Source of the DNA: Roridomyces roridus
Lineage: Eukaryota > Basidiomycota > Agaricomycetes > Agaricales > Mycenaceae
Direction: 5' to 3'
DNA: 64,000 nucleotides
NCBI GenBank assembly: GCA_029378245.1
Contig: JARKIF010000032.1
Location: 248,001 to 312,000, forward strand
Under the pieces are notes generated by a model that saw nothing but the letters and a program-made list of their open reading frames with translations, was not told where the DNA came from and searched no databases. Numbering within the stretch: the first letter of the stretch is position 1; each line of letters opens with the position of its first letter. This document shows, in pieces, positions 47,455-58,109 of the stretch. The translations under genes were made by a program, and so were the position numbers.

Positions 47455-48877
47455 ATCTCAACCATTTATTTGTTGTGAAAAATGCTCTTATACCTTGTGT
47501 CTCACGCGTTTTCGAGGTCTGCGTTGATGGAGTTCATTCCTCTCATTCAAGAGACCATCGGCGTCTTTAGGGACAGGTTGGACGGGTTTTGTTCAAGCCA
47601 GGGAGCGTTCTTTGATGCCCTGCCCTGGTTCAACTACCTTGCTTTTGACATTCTCTCTGATTTGGCGTTTGGAGAGCGGATTGGCATGTTGGAAAAGGGA
47701 TCGGACGTTGTGACCATCCAACGACCTGACAATACACTGGTCGAGGAGAATGCGATATCTCTGGTTGACGAGGTGAGGGTTAGTTCCTTTTCTCAAACCC
47801 CTAACCAATGGTTTTGTTTACAGCGCGAGCACTTTGCCGCCGTCCTCGGCCTCGTACACCCCGTCCTACAGAACATAGCTACCCGCATGCCGTTTCTCGC
47901 TGGACAGAAGGCCACCTCTGCACTCGAAGAACTCGCGCGTCAACACGTCCTCAAGCGTCTGGAGTCTGGGACGAGGCGGGATGATATTCTGGGGAAGTTG
48001 ATACTCGCGAGGGGGTTTGACCAACGGGAGCCTGGGGAGGAGGAGGTTAGAGAGCTTACAGCGGAGGCTGTTACGCTGCTGTGAGTGTCTTGTTTGATTT
48101 CAAGTGGATATCTAAATTCGCCCAGGATCGCGGGCAGCGACACGACCTCCAACTCTCTCGCAGTCATTCTGCACTTGATATGCACGCACCCTGGAGTGTA
48201 CGAGAAGCTGCTTGCGATGCTTTTCGAAGTGTGCGATGGGGACTCCTACGAGCGCGCAAAGGACGTGCCGTATCTACAGGCCACGATAAATGAGGCGTGC
48301 GTTCCAGACGTCGGTGCTCCAACAGCGAGATTAATTTCATACAGGCTACGCATCCATTCTATAACAGCCATTGGGCTCCACCGCTCAGCACCTCCCGGCG
48401 GTTTGGTCGTCGAAGGGAGGTATTTTGAAGAAGGGGTAATCTATTCTCTCTTCTTTCCGTCTGTAAACTGATTCTTTTGCATAGACCAAACTATCCGTGC
48501 CTGCATGGACGACCAACCACGATTCAATACTGTGGGGTGATCCCGAGAATTTCCGGCCTGAGAGGTGGCTCGAAGATGGGAATTTGAAGCAATATTTGCT
48601 TGCTTTTGGGAAGGGACCCAGGGCATGTGTGAGTCGTACCTTATTTTGTAGTTCATCTTTGACCGAAAATTTGGAAAGATCGGACAGAAGTAAGTCGAAT
48701 TCGAGCTGCTGCCAGGGCACTGATTTATTAGCCAGTCTCGCACTCATTGAAATTACGTCGATCGTGTCCATGATGCTTCTGCGATACAAGATCGAGGTGA
48801 GGGACTCAAGGTTAGAGACAACCGAGGGTTTCATGCACAAACCGGTGGAGTTTTCTATTAGGTTGGAGTTCCGGTAA

Positions 48878-49332
48878 AAGCACGAGGGAATTATTAGTTG
48901 CATTTTGTGTTCTTTGAGAAGTGATAATAGCGGATAATAATTTCCACAAAGGCTACCGTTGTGTTTTCAACATTTCAACATCCCGTGATGCCGAACTGTC
49001 AATCACCAGCATAATCAGTGGCAGTGCATCTCATCCTCTGCAGAACAGTGCAGATTTTACACCATATGTTATCGACTCGTCGGTAATCCGGCGATATTCA
49101 ATCAAAGGAGAATCCCATTCAACCCTGAATGGGCTTAAGTGCGGGACTTGAAGTTAAATGTCGTCTGCTTTTGGTTGGCTTTTGGCATCTTTCCCAGTAA
49201 TAAATATTGAAAGTGCGTATTAGAGGCAGTACCCGCGCTTATATACACAAAAGGTAACGTAGGGAAACCACAGTAGGAAGAATGTTTGAATGCCCCGGCC
49301 CATTGGGTATATCCATTAAATATGTGTTCCAG
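48878..49332. other. Intergenic region between P450 relic and 7-TM gene
   Basis: Two convergent gene ends face each other here. I see no gene, repeat or RNA feature. Confidence 0.55.
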
Positions 49333-50583
49333 TTAAACAGAAACAAACTCGCGATTCTGCGAGATGTGGGAGAGCATAAAGTCGTTCGGTTTATTGTCCA
49401 AGTCAGCAGTGACCATAGAGTTTGCGGGGACTCCAGCACTGCGAGGGGTCGTCCCATTCCCTGTTGTCAATTGAATCGCACTGCTAGCCACCGTGGGATT
49501 TCGGTTCGTTCGAAGGGCGGCTCCGCGTATGAGAATGAGATTGAAGGTGATACCAACGCTGTCCAATTAAAGTAAGTACATGGAGTGATTCTACACTGGT
49601 TTTGACTCACCAGTGGAATGACTATGAATCCGGGATCAAGTACGTGGAATGATTGTACAATTTGGACTCACCAATGCGCTAGCAGGATAGTTCCAGGTGC
49701 TGCCGGTGGAGAACGCAGCCAGTTCCAGGATCGAGGCCACCGTGTAGATCATCCCAGACTCGACAATGTTCCGCATAGCACTGCTGAGGATACTCTGCGA
49801 TCCGCGGTTCCGAGTGGAATCTCGGAGAGCGTATTTCTGGTTCTGCTTCTCGACGAGCCAAATACGCCATACAATCATAGCTGGGGAATAGGGTATGGCT
49901 CAGAAAGAACACAGGCTCGCAGGATGTAACTGGACGTACAGGTCGATATGATGTTGGTGCATATAGTGAGGGAGAAGAACGATAACCCCCATTGGACGTG
50001 GCTCGAGTTGACTTGCCCGGAATGGATTTGCAGCTGATTGATGAGGATGCCTATGGCGCAGGCAATGTCTGCTATCCAGATGACCCCAGGCACCACGATC
50101 CACCATGACTTGTTGTTCACAGACCAACACCGATAGATCTACGAAAAGATATGAAGCCATAAGAGTAGACCATTCGAACCAACACACCAATATGAAATCG
50201 CCGGTCAGTGTTTGCACAAAGACACAGATACTCTGTGGATGGTCTGAGAAGCATTCATTCAGATTGAAGGTGCCAACCTTTGCAACGTTCTGAAAGCCAC
50301 TTGCATGTCCAAATACATGCAGCGGGCCTCCGGGACCATCGTACAGCACAAATGCTTCGTACGTAAGCTGCAACGCAAGGACGAGATCAAGCGTGGCGCC
50401 AATAAACAAGACGATCGACGCGGAGATGATCATCCAATGAATTTCGGCGCGATTCCGCATGCGCCCCGACGCTGTCATCAGCAGCACACGACCCGCCATC
50501 CCGAGCGTGACGATGTAGATTCCATAGAGCCCGCATGAGATGAAGTTAGAGATTAATTCAGCACCAGGCAACAAGGGAGCCAT
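49333..50583 (-). CDS. Fungal 7-TM integral membrane protein (uncharacterised family)
   Basis: Exons encode a protein with about seven hydrophobic segments: ISNFISCGLYGIYIVTLGMA, a second near WMIISASIVLFIGATLDLVL, then FVQTLTGDFIL, IYRCW, WWIVVPGVIWIADIACAIGI, and FFSLTICTNIIST. The RIWLVEKQN-to-MRNIVESGMIYTVASI part precedes the last helices, and the C-terminal tail is polar (HISQNREFVSV). QT-x2-GD...IYRCW is a recurrent pattern of an Agaricomycete orphan membrane family with no known function. Between ASAL and GITFNLILIRG the splice is hard to place because intron sequence with a GGTGAGTC donor is duplicated in tandem at about 49570-49672. The gene may be intact or slightly damaged there. 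Confidence 0.65.
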
Positions 50584-51992
50584 GAGATAGAGCGCGGCGC
50601 TGTGGAACGGAGGAAGGCCATGAGCTGATGCTGCAAGAAAAATTCAGCGAACACGCACAAGTGCAGCCCAGGTTCTTGCGGGAGGAGTTTTTCCAGCGTC
50701 TGAACCTGGACGAAGGGGTAGAAATGCCCCTCTCTCGAGTCTAATTCGGTGAGTACAGATAGAAATGATGTGCAACTCTGGCACATGCGGAGAACTTCTC
50801 ATCCTCATCAATCCGCCTTGTATCCACTCCATGGACATCGAAGGTTGTCCGAGTACACCGCCGCGCATTCACGGGTCTTCAATGCGGTTGGTTCCATGTT
50901 TAGAGCTGTCTTCGTCGCCTGATAGCCATGGTTCGCTACTGATATTAGTAGATCGTTCCGTTGGTAGAGTGTAAAATTGGATGCCAAAGCACCCTAGTCT
51001 CTAGATGGTTATCAAAGGACACACTCTTTGAGGTTTATGAAGGCGACGGAGAGGTGCTCGAAGGATCTACTTCGGAATCGGAGCGGAAGTAGCCGCGGCG
51101 AGGTCCAGGGCGCGCTAGAGCCCTTGGTGAGGAAAAACTGAGCCTTAATTACCAGCGAATCTTGTCAAGGAAGGCCAATCATAAAAAGTAGTAAGGCTGA
51201 CGACTAGGCCAAATGAGCGTTGGAAGAGGAATCAATCGGGTTACGTAACTATCAGGCTTGGCGCTCTCACTATCTCCAATCTCCGCTAACGCCAAGCTAA
51301 CGCGCTGTTCTCATGAACGAACACCGCCGGTCAGACTCGCACGCACTGAAGACTCGCAAATCGTGATTCTATGGCAGGACGATGAAACGATGTCTGAGAT
51401 GGCGTCTTATCACCTTCGAGGAGTCGCGCAGGCCAATGGGAGTGCATTTCATTGTCATTCAAGTCGGTCGAAGTCTCGAAGATGCGGCCTGCTCATCTCG
51501 CCTTAACAGTCAACGTGGCACCGCTCGTGATTCAATATCGCCGTCAGGATAAGAACCACACGATCTGGGGCCCCAGTTTACACGCACTCGTGGATTGCTT
51601 CTGAACCCCTCGGACTAAGTATTTCATCCGTGTCCAGCTGATTACCAGCTGAGAGCTCGAGACGCCATGCGGAGCGGCGTTTATTAGTGACAGTCTGCTT
51701 TCATGCTCCTTCCCCCAGAAATCCCTCTCCACAGCGGGTGCTAATGTCTGACTCCGGACAGTCTGTGGTCCTGTTACTCACACCCCGAGAGACATACTGC
51801 CAGTATTTTCCGAATGTATGTATGAAAGATTCAAAGAATCTGCTTATGGGAATACCGAATGTATAGCCACTGATACAGTAGTAACGTGATTCGGCAAAAA
51901 AATTACGTGATCGAATTGCAGCGACTTCAAGCCAAAGTAAGTAAGTGAGTGTACCAGATACCAGAGTTTAGAAGACGCCCAGAAATTCATAA
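50584..51992. other. Gene-poor intergenic region
   Basis: It holds the promoter of the 7-TM gene and the 3' side of the permease gene. Open frames are short and unsupported; no repeat or RNA gene was identified. Confidence 0.5.
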
Positions 51993-54415
51993 TCAGAGAA
52001 CGTAACGGAAATCCCGGTTCTGGATGTCCGTCAAGTCCAAGTATTCCTGCAAAGTTCCGTCAGCTAAACAACCGCAGAAATCAAAACCAGCCTGGTGCAC
52101 CTTGAGGTTTGCCATATCGATCTTCTCCGTTGCACCGCTGTCGGTAGAATTATGGACGTAGACGTGGTCGTATGTTTCATCTGCAGGCTCTTCCTCTCTC
52201 TTCTTATTCTGCGCAGCCATGTAGAAGCGAATGCCCAGAAGGGTGACGATCATGGTCAGATAGCAGCAGCCAATAATAACCCAGGGGACATGGTTGCGCT
52301 GAAATGTCGGTCAAATAATAATCCATCAGAATAATTCGGAGACAACTCACGGGTTTGTATTTGGCTTGGAACATGAATGGACCGACAGCATTGCCGATGC
52401 AATACGCCCCCAGTAGGATAGCGTTTACGGTGATCCGCTTCGTATGTCCAGCTGTGACGCAAGATACCCACGAGAGTACCAAAACTGATATCGTAGTTCA
52501 GTTGATATTTCTATCCAAAGAAACTCGACTCACCGAAACTTGGCGCATCAGAACCAGTCAGCCACTGCGAGAAGAGCAGCCCAACCTTATTGCTCCACGG
52601 CAAAAAGTTGATCAAGAAGACGGCCAGGATGCTCGGGCAAATGGAGAGGCAGCCCACGTATGCACGGCTGTTTGGGATGCGCGCAGCGAGTGTCACCCCC
52701 GCGGCGATGGCCACGATTTCAATTACCCCATCCACACAACCGAGGAGCGTGGTCTGCAGCGGCGTGAACCCGAACGAAGCGACGATGAGTGATCTCTGGT
52801 TGACGAGGGCGTTCGTCACGTTGGTCACGGCCGCGAAAAACGCAAAGAGCCAGGTCTTGGGATCGACGAGGGCCTCAATCAATCTGAAAAGGGTGTTTGA
52901 CAGAAATTTGCTGGATGGATTTACGGGACGTACTGTTCTTTCTTGAAATGTTTGTTCTCCACGCCAGTTTGATTCACCTTAACGGGATAAATTAGACAAT
53001 GCATGCGCAGAGGGCTATAAACAATACCTTGATACGAAGAACGGCTGTAATTCGTTCTTCTGGAGTCAGGAACCAACAGTTTGTGGGACTATCCGGGAAG
53101 AAGAACCTATGGCAAGATGAGATGAGGATTCTAGTAGTAGACGGGCAGGACATACCAAAAGACAACGGCCATGATCAGAGTTAAAATGGCTGTTATTATC
53201 ATCAACCACTGCCACGGTTCAAACGTCTCTGTCTTGATATGCAAACACCCGAAGCTGATGAAACCAGCGATTATTTGAGCTAAAAAAGCACTGATTCAGG
53301 TTCGGTACCGAGAGTTGAATCGAGCTCACTCACCTGTTCCGTTCATGAGAACTTGAAGAGTAACGTCAGCATTTATCGGGGATGAAGATCGGTAAATTTA
53401 CACCAGTATCCGCTGTGAGAATGTTCAGAGTCGTATACAGCCTGACCGAATCGAATGACTTACACTCTCAACGTCTGTTCCGTTCTGGTGTAAAACATGG
53501 CGGTTACGAGGAGGAACCCGGCGGTGATGGAGCTGCGCAAACATGAACACGTGAATCAAGATGTTGTGGATTATTCTCACCCCTCGCACATGCCCAGCAC
53601 AAAGCGGACAGCGAATAAACCCCCGAAATTGGTGCATGCTGCATGGCAAGCAAGCGCGACGGCCCAGACAAAGATGTTGACACTGCATGCTCGAGCTTTT
53701 GATATTTGTGAGAAGACCGGATACTCACGACATCCATTTGGCAACGGGGAAGCGCTGGAGGCATAGATTTTGAGGGAATTCAAAGGCCAAGTAGCTCAGA
53801 TAGAATATGGTGCCGAGCCTGCACAGGATAAGTCGGTGTTGAATTTGGTTCAAACGGCGAGTTTACCAATTGTATCTTTGGAGCGGTTAGTACAAAGACG
53901 GTTAACACATGAATCGCACTCAACTGGTTTGTTGTCAGCTTGGTTGATTTTCTGTATTCATTCGGTGAGAAACGCCGTGGCTAGGAAGATGATCGACTGA
54001 CATGATTCCCAAGATAGAGGCATTTCCTAGGGTTGCCTTGTCCATGAATTGAATCCTAGAGAGATTTCAACGGCCAGCATATATGTCCTTTTAGTTCACT
54101 TACCAGTAGAGGACTGTTCATCCGGAATGAAGCTCAATCGCAGCGGCGAACCACAAGAACTCACTCATCATCAAGGGCATGATATGCATATCAATCTTCC
54201 TCCTGGGAACGGTGGTCAGGAAGGTGTTTAAAAATAAGATTGAGAACGGTAGAATCGTACCGGACCCGGTTGGCCTCCTGAGGGTCGAGCTCATGCTGGT
54301 GGCCGTAGAGCAGCTGCGCGCCAGTATCGAGCTGGTCCGCAGTCACCTCGACACCCCCAAAATCCGACCCCCCGTTCTTCTCGTCGGTGTGCTCGCTGGC
54401 CGAGGACGACTTCAT
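51993..54415 (-). CDS. Dal5-type MFS permease (anion:cation symporter family)
   Basis: A finely divided gene encodes a 12-TM permease. The first exons are 54261-54415, 54165-54202, 54104-54113 (10 nt), 54002-54055, 53925-53951 (27 nt) and 53867-53875 (9 nt). Joined, they read RRKIDMHIMPLMMILYWIQ, FMDKATLGNASILGII, KSTKLTTNQYNWLGTIFYLS, the diagnostic start of the Dal5/allantoate-nicotinate-pantothenate permease group. Next come FEFPQNLCLQRFPVAKWMS, LFAVRFVLGMCEG, TAGFLLVTAMFYTRTEQ, PDSPTNCWFLTPEER and the C-terminal half with NALVNQRSLIVASFGFTP and VSCVTAGHTKR. The tail EYLDLTDIQNRDFRYVL is typical of the family. It imports small organic anions or vitamins with protons at the plasma membrane; the substrate is not evident. 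A 45-nt stretch before EYLDLTD could be a further GC-AG intron. Confidence 0.87.
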
Positions 54416-55040
54416 GATTGGCGCACAAGAAGAGACCAGTCTATCCAAACTTTGATCCTGGGTTTAAGTACCTTCTGGTAGGGTTCTCAGCCAATGGAGT
54501 TCGAGGGAATGATGGGTCCTGGTTCATCTCCCCACTTCCAGTGGTGTCAGCGTGGACGCATGGCACTTCTGCGGATTTTGCATCAACCTTCCCGGCGGAG
54601 CATAGGGCGTTTCGGGTAAAAGGAGAAAGGTCAGGAAACCAGGTGTCAGCGTCGTTGGGCAAGTTAACTTTAGGTGAACGTTAAACATTGAAGAACGTTG
54701 TACAGGGGCCGCTGCCAGCCGCTCATCAGACTGATGTAGATTTGGAGAAGCTTGATTCTCGATCGCGGCGTCGGATCTCTGTGCGCTAGTTCACACCGAC
54801 GTCAGAGATTGCGGGGTTGGAAACGGAATAATACAGATGTAAAGGTACTGACTAGAACAAGTCAAACTGCCATGTCAGACGAATCTGGGTTCTTCGGTAG
54901 ACGAGTAAGTACGAGGCCGGTCTGTTTATCGCGGCAGCGTTGGTATGCGTCGCCGCCGAGTCGCTTCCTGCTGTGAATTTAATGGCGGTGCTCGTCCCTC
55001 CAGGCTGGCGTCGTACTAGTCGAAGGGAGACCCCGCGGAT
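54416..55040. other. Region upstream of the permease, no intact gene
   Basis: It includes the permease promoter and degraded sequence related to the C-terminal part of the 7-TM gene near 54990-55040. Confidence 0.45.
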
Positions 55041-55330
55041 GATGACTCACCAATGTGCTGGCGGGATAGTTCCAGGTACTGCCATTGGCAAGGCAGACAA
55101 TTGAAGGATGGAGCAAATCGTGTAGATCATCCCAGACTCGAAAATGTTCCGCATCGCACTTTGAAGGCCGCTTTTTGGTCGATCCTCCCGCAGAGCGTAT
55201 CTTTTGTTTTCCCTCTCCACAATCCAGATGCGCCAAACAATCAGAGCTAGGGACATGAACGAAAAAGAAGGACTCCTGCTAGCGATGAATAGCGGACCAG
55301 TCTGCAACAAACCACGCACGTAAAATGTAG
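55041..55330 (-). pseudogene. Truncated duplicate of the 7-TM membrane protein gene
   Basis: The minus strand reads ALIVWRIWIVERENKRYALR and MRNIFESGMIYTICSILQLS, matching AMIVWRIWLVEKQNQKYALR and MRNIVESGMIYTVASILELA of the gene at 49333-50583. DNA similarity is also clear around GATAGTTCCAGGT-CTGCC and GTGTAGATCATCCCAGACTC-type words. The exon before it (GYILRAWFVADW) has a stop and the first half of the gene is missing, so this is a fragment. Confidence 0.75.
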
Positions 55331-56553
55331 CCTAGGGCATAATCCCAGCGTTCACAGGTTCGTCCAAGGGACGATAGCATCGGTCACCATCTGCAGAAGG
55401 GTTATCCCAGAACCAGCGCTTCCGGACGAACTTACCTTCGGGATTACCGTCGGAGGGATGCAATGGCTCGGGAACTCGTAAAACATTGTCCGTGCCGCCT
55501 GCTGGTGTCTGCTCGCCGAATATCAGAGTCGTGAACTTTGCCAGCACGTCTGCCACTCGGGTTTCGCGGTCACCAAGACAAGGACACTCTTGGCAGGTTG
55601 CCGCCCGATGATGCTTTCTTGAGCTGAACCTGCTTCCGGTGCAAGGTCAAAGTACGCGCGCCTCGATGTTGCGACATAGGTCAGTGAGCAGACGGCGACA
55701 CTTTAAAGTTGGGGCGATTAGGCGACTCTTGCTCGCAGAACTGTCCCTCCAATGTTCGAAGGAGTGCGGCTTGAGGATGGCGCGACGGAGAAGGCTGGAG
55801 CAGCAAAGGACCCACTCACCCACCCACCTAAGTTGATTCTGCTTGACATTGACAACGGGGAGCAAGTCCCTGTCAAACCCATCGAGGACTGAAACCAGCT
55901 GCGTAACAGTCAGCCAGCATTGGCTTGGAGCACCCCAAGTTTTTTATGGGAGGCCTGGATAGCGAACGGCGTCGGGATTTGGAGCAGTCGGCGAAAGTGA
56001 TGATGGAGCGCACGGCGCAGCGATCACTAGACGTTGAGGGATCAGTGGCTGTGTACTTCGGCTGATCGTGTCGAGTGATAAGAATCGGGTGATGGTGCGC
56101 CGCCCGACCAACAGACGCGGCTTGTCACTTGAATCAATTCATTTCCGCTGAAACTCTCATGTCTGCTCTTGGCCCTGTCGCTGCCGTTTGCTTTTCTGAC
56201 TGTCTGCCAACACGGCGTTGCTCTTGAATTGCACTCAACACTGGTACCTCAGAAGCGATTCGGCAAACTCAGGCTAAGCAGGGACCTCCAGGGACCCACC
56301 AAGCTCTCGTGTCTGGACTCCCAACGCGACACGGCGTCGGGCGGGTGAAACGCCTGTAGGTAAGCGAGGATCCTGACGGCCCCGTCGGCCACAGCCCAGC
56401 ATCGCATGCTTCAGTGGCACTGGAACGGCGATCACTCCGCATATTAATCGGAATACTATCTGGCGTCGACGTCAAGCCGGCTCTCTTTCCTTCCTTTCTC
56501 TTCTCTGTTTCGACTTGCGTATTTCCCCCGTTCGGTCGTTCGTTCGTTGGGAT
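55331..56553. other. Relic-rich region without a supported gene
   Basis: Open frames such as minus 55332-55556 are not recognisable. A plus-strand segment near 55700-55790 has faint similarity to part of the AMP-dependent ligase exon around 41900-41950, too weak to call. The right end holds the promoter of the gene at 56554. Confidence 0.35.
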
Positions 56554-57975
56554 ATGGATTCTTTCGTTCGGTCTACCCCTCATGATGATACCGATCCCCC
56601 CGCGTCTCATCACCTCATCGCCGGCTTCATGTTCCTTCAAATTTTCGGCGGGCATTTTGGCATCCCCCTCCTCCTCCTAACGGCCCTCATCTCACGAAAT
56701 GTCCAACGGCATCCTGTGTTGCTCAGTTTTTGCGCGACGTGGTTCATTTATGCTACTTCCTTTACCCTTTTGTGGGTATATCCTCCTCTTCCCTCTCTAG
56801 GTAGCAGGAACTGACCCCACATTTTGTAGATTATACGCCGGAAAGCAAACCGGTCCGCAACCGTCTATGCAGCTGTGTATAGTTCAAGCAGCGTTTATGT
56901 ACGGTTCGCCCGTAATGTGGGTTCAGTTTCATTGCTTCTTTCTGCAATACTCATTTATCGTTGCAGGACCTCCGCGGCTGGTTTAGCATTCGTTCTGCAC
57001 GTAAGAGCACCTTCTACGCGTCAGACACCCAATCTGAAAATGAAACGCAGCTTTGGTTCTCCCTGAGCACGGACGACACAAATGCTTGGAGGTGGCGGAA
57101 GATTCTCGTGAGTGGCTTGAACCCCTTCTCTTGCTCAAATCAATTTAGTTTGCAGCTTTTGACCGGTCCATACATCCTCTTTACTGGTTTTGCGATCACG
57201 ATGGCCGTGGTCGGATCTCTCAATCAAGAAAAGGTGTCTCGCGCAGTATTTTACTGCTCCATCGACTTGCCGATCGTGTACGCGGGACTTGAAGAAAATT
57301 TGTTCTCTGCAGTTATTCACTCGCTTTCAGAAACATCGTTCCCGCCACGAGCGCTGTGATTGTACTCTTGGTCCTCATCTTCGAGGGTGAGCGTCCGTTT
57401 CCTCCCTTCCAGCTCACTTCCTTATTGAGTTTCCTCAGTCCTCATCGGCGTCAAGCTCTTCTGCCTCAACCGCGCGTACAAGCGCATGTCGGCAGGCATG
57501 TCTCGTGGCTATGGCAGGTCTCGGAATCAGCCTGACGCTTCCCCTGCAAGCGCTGACCAAATCAACGGAGGCCGACCACCAACGCACCTCTTTGTCCGTA
57601 TAGCGCTCTTCAGCGTGTACTCGCTCCTTGCCCTCGTGTGCGTGTTTTCTCTCATTCTTCCTTTCCCCTTCCTTGATATGTACTGATGATGAGGTGGCGC
57701 GTAGAGGCTGCGTGGTATTCTGGTCTTCCCGGGGTAATGACTTTGCGTACCTCATACAGGCGTCGCGTGAGTACTCCTCGTCTCTCAAGAGTTTGGACCT
57801 GACTTTCTCCCCAGTGCCTACCGCTGCATTCCTGATATTCGGCACCCAGGACGACCTGTGGCGCGCGTGGGGATCTGGAATTATGGTGTTGTCGTGTAGG
57901 AGGGATCGGTCCAGGGGAACGCATGTGGTCATTCCTGACTCGCCCACAGCGGCCGAACGGTGGCCGAAGGACTAA
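56554..57975 (+). CDS. Uncharacterised 7-TM membrane protein
   Basis: Several exons encode a protein that begins MDSFVRSTPHDDTDPPASHH and has hydrophobic segments LIAGFMFLQIFGGHFGIPLL, VLLSFCATWFIYATSFTLL, SAAGLAFVLHLWFSL, ILLLTGPYILFTGFAITMAV, VIVLLVLIFEVLIGVKLFCL and FVRIALFSVYSLLALV, with a last near AAFLIFGTQDDLW. This is the arrangement of an orphan GPCR-like fungal family, different from that at 49333-50583. The C-terminal tail is short and basic, then polar (SCRRDRSRGTHVV). Splice sites are canonical and short. Function unknown. Confidence 0.7.
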
Positions 57976-58109
57976 CGGAAAGACTTTGCACGTACATACA
58001 TAGCTGTAGTTTTAATTGTAATTTCATACGATTCGCTCATGAACAATAGTAATGCGTTTACACTGGGTTATGCGATGTTCCAAACACGAGGGGTATAGTA
58101 CTGTTACAC

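Larger units (their letters stand above)
44461..47492. mobile_element. Outer TIR transposon (non-autonomous) in the P450 exon
   Basis: The left end (44461-44495) and the reverse complement of the right end (about 47458-47492) are imperfect terminal inverted repeats of about 35 bp, sharing TAT-AG, then ATTT-TCACAA and AATAAATGGT. The host sequence CCTTGT is duplicated at 44455-44460 and 47493-47498, giving a 6-bp target site duplication. Without the two elements nested inside it, the unit is about 1.44 kb. No transposase-like frame is visible, so it would need an enzyme from elsewhere. The superfamily is uncertain. Confidence 0.82.
44079..48877 (+). pseudogene. Cytochrome P450 gene split by a transposon nest
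   Basis: The N-terminal part (44079-44460) has a membrane anchor (MVPPWIVSGISALLCVLLST), PGPFLAKYTNLW and VRIAPNHVSVASP, up to SAKRRLV. The frame resumes at 47499 with SHAFSRSALMEFIPLIQE and runs through the I-helix (IAGSDTTSN), the ExxR motif (INEALRIHS, across a splice), PENFRPERW and the heme loop FGKGPRAC, ending at 48877. Exactly between Val and Ser of RRLV|SHAF sits a 3.03-kb element with duplicated target CCTTGT. A second lesion is near 44269: AHQ and YGTLVRIAP are in different frames with TAG between, where the family has a Lys. The sequence resembles CYP53/pisatin-demethylase-like P450s. The downstream exons are intact, so the loss may be recent. Confidence 0.88.

Noticed and set aside
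55640..55900. Apparent similarity of a plus-strand segment to the AMP-dependent ligase
   Set aside because: Only about 40 bp align loosely with gaps in the reading frame; not enough to call a duplicate.
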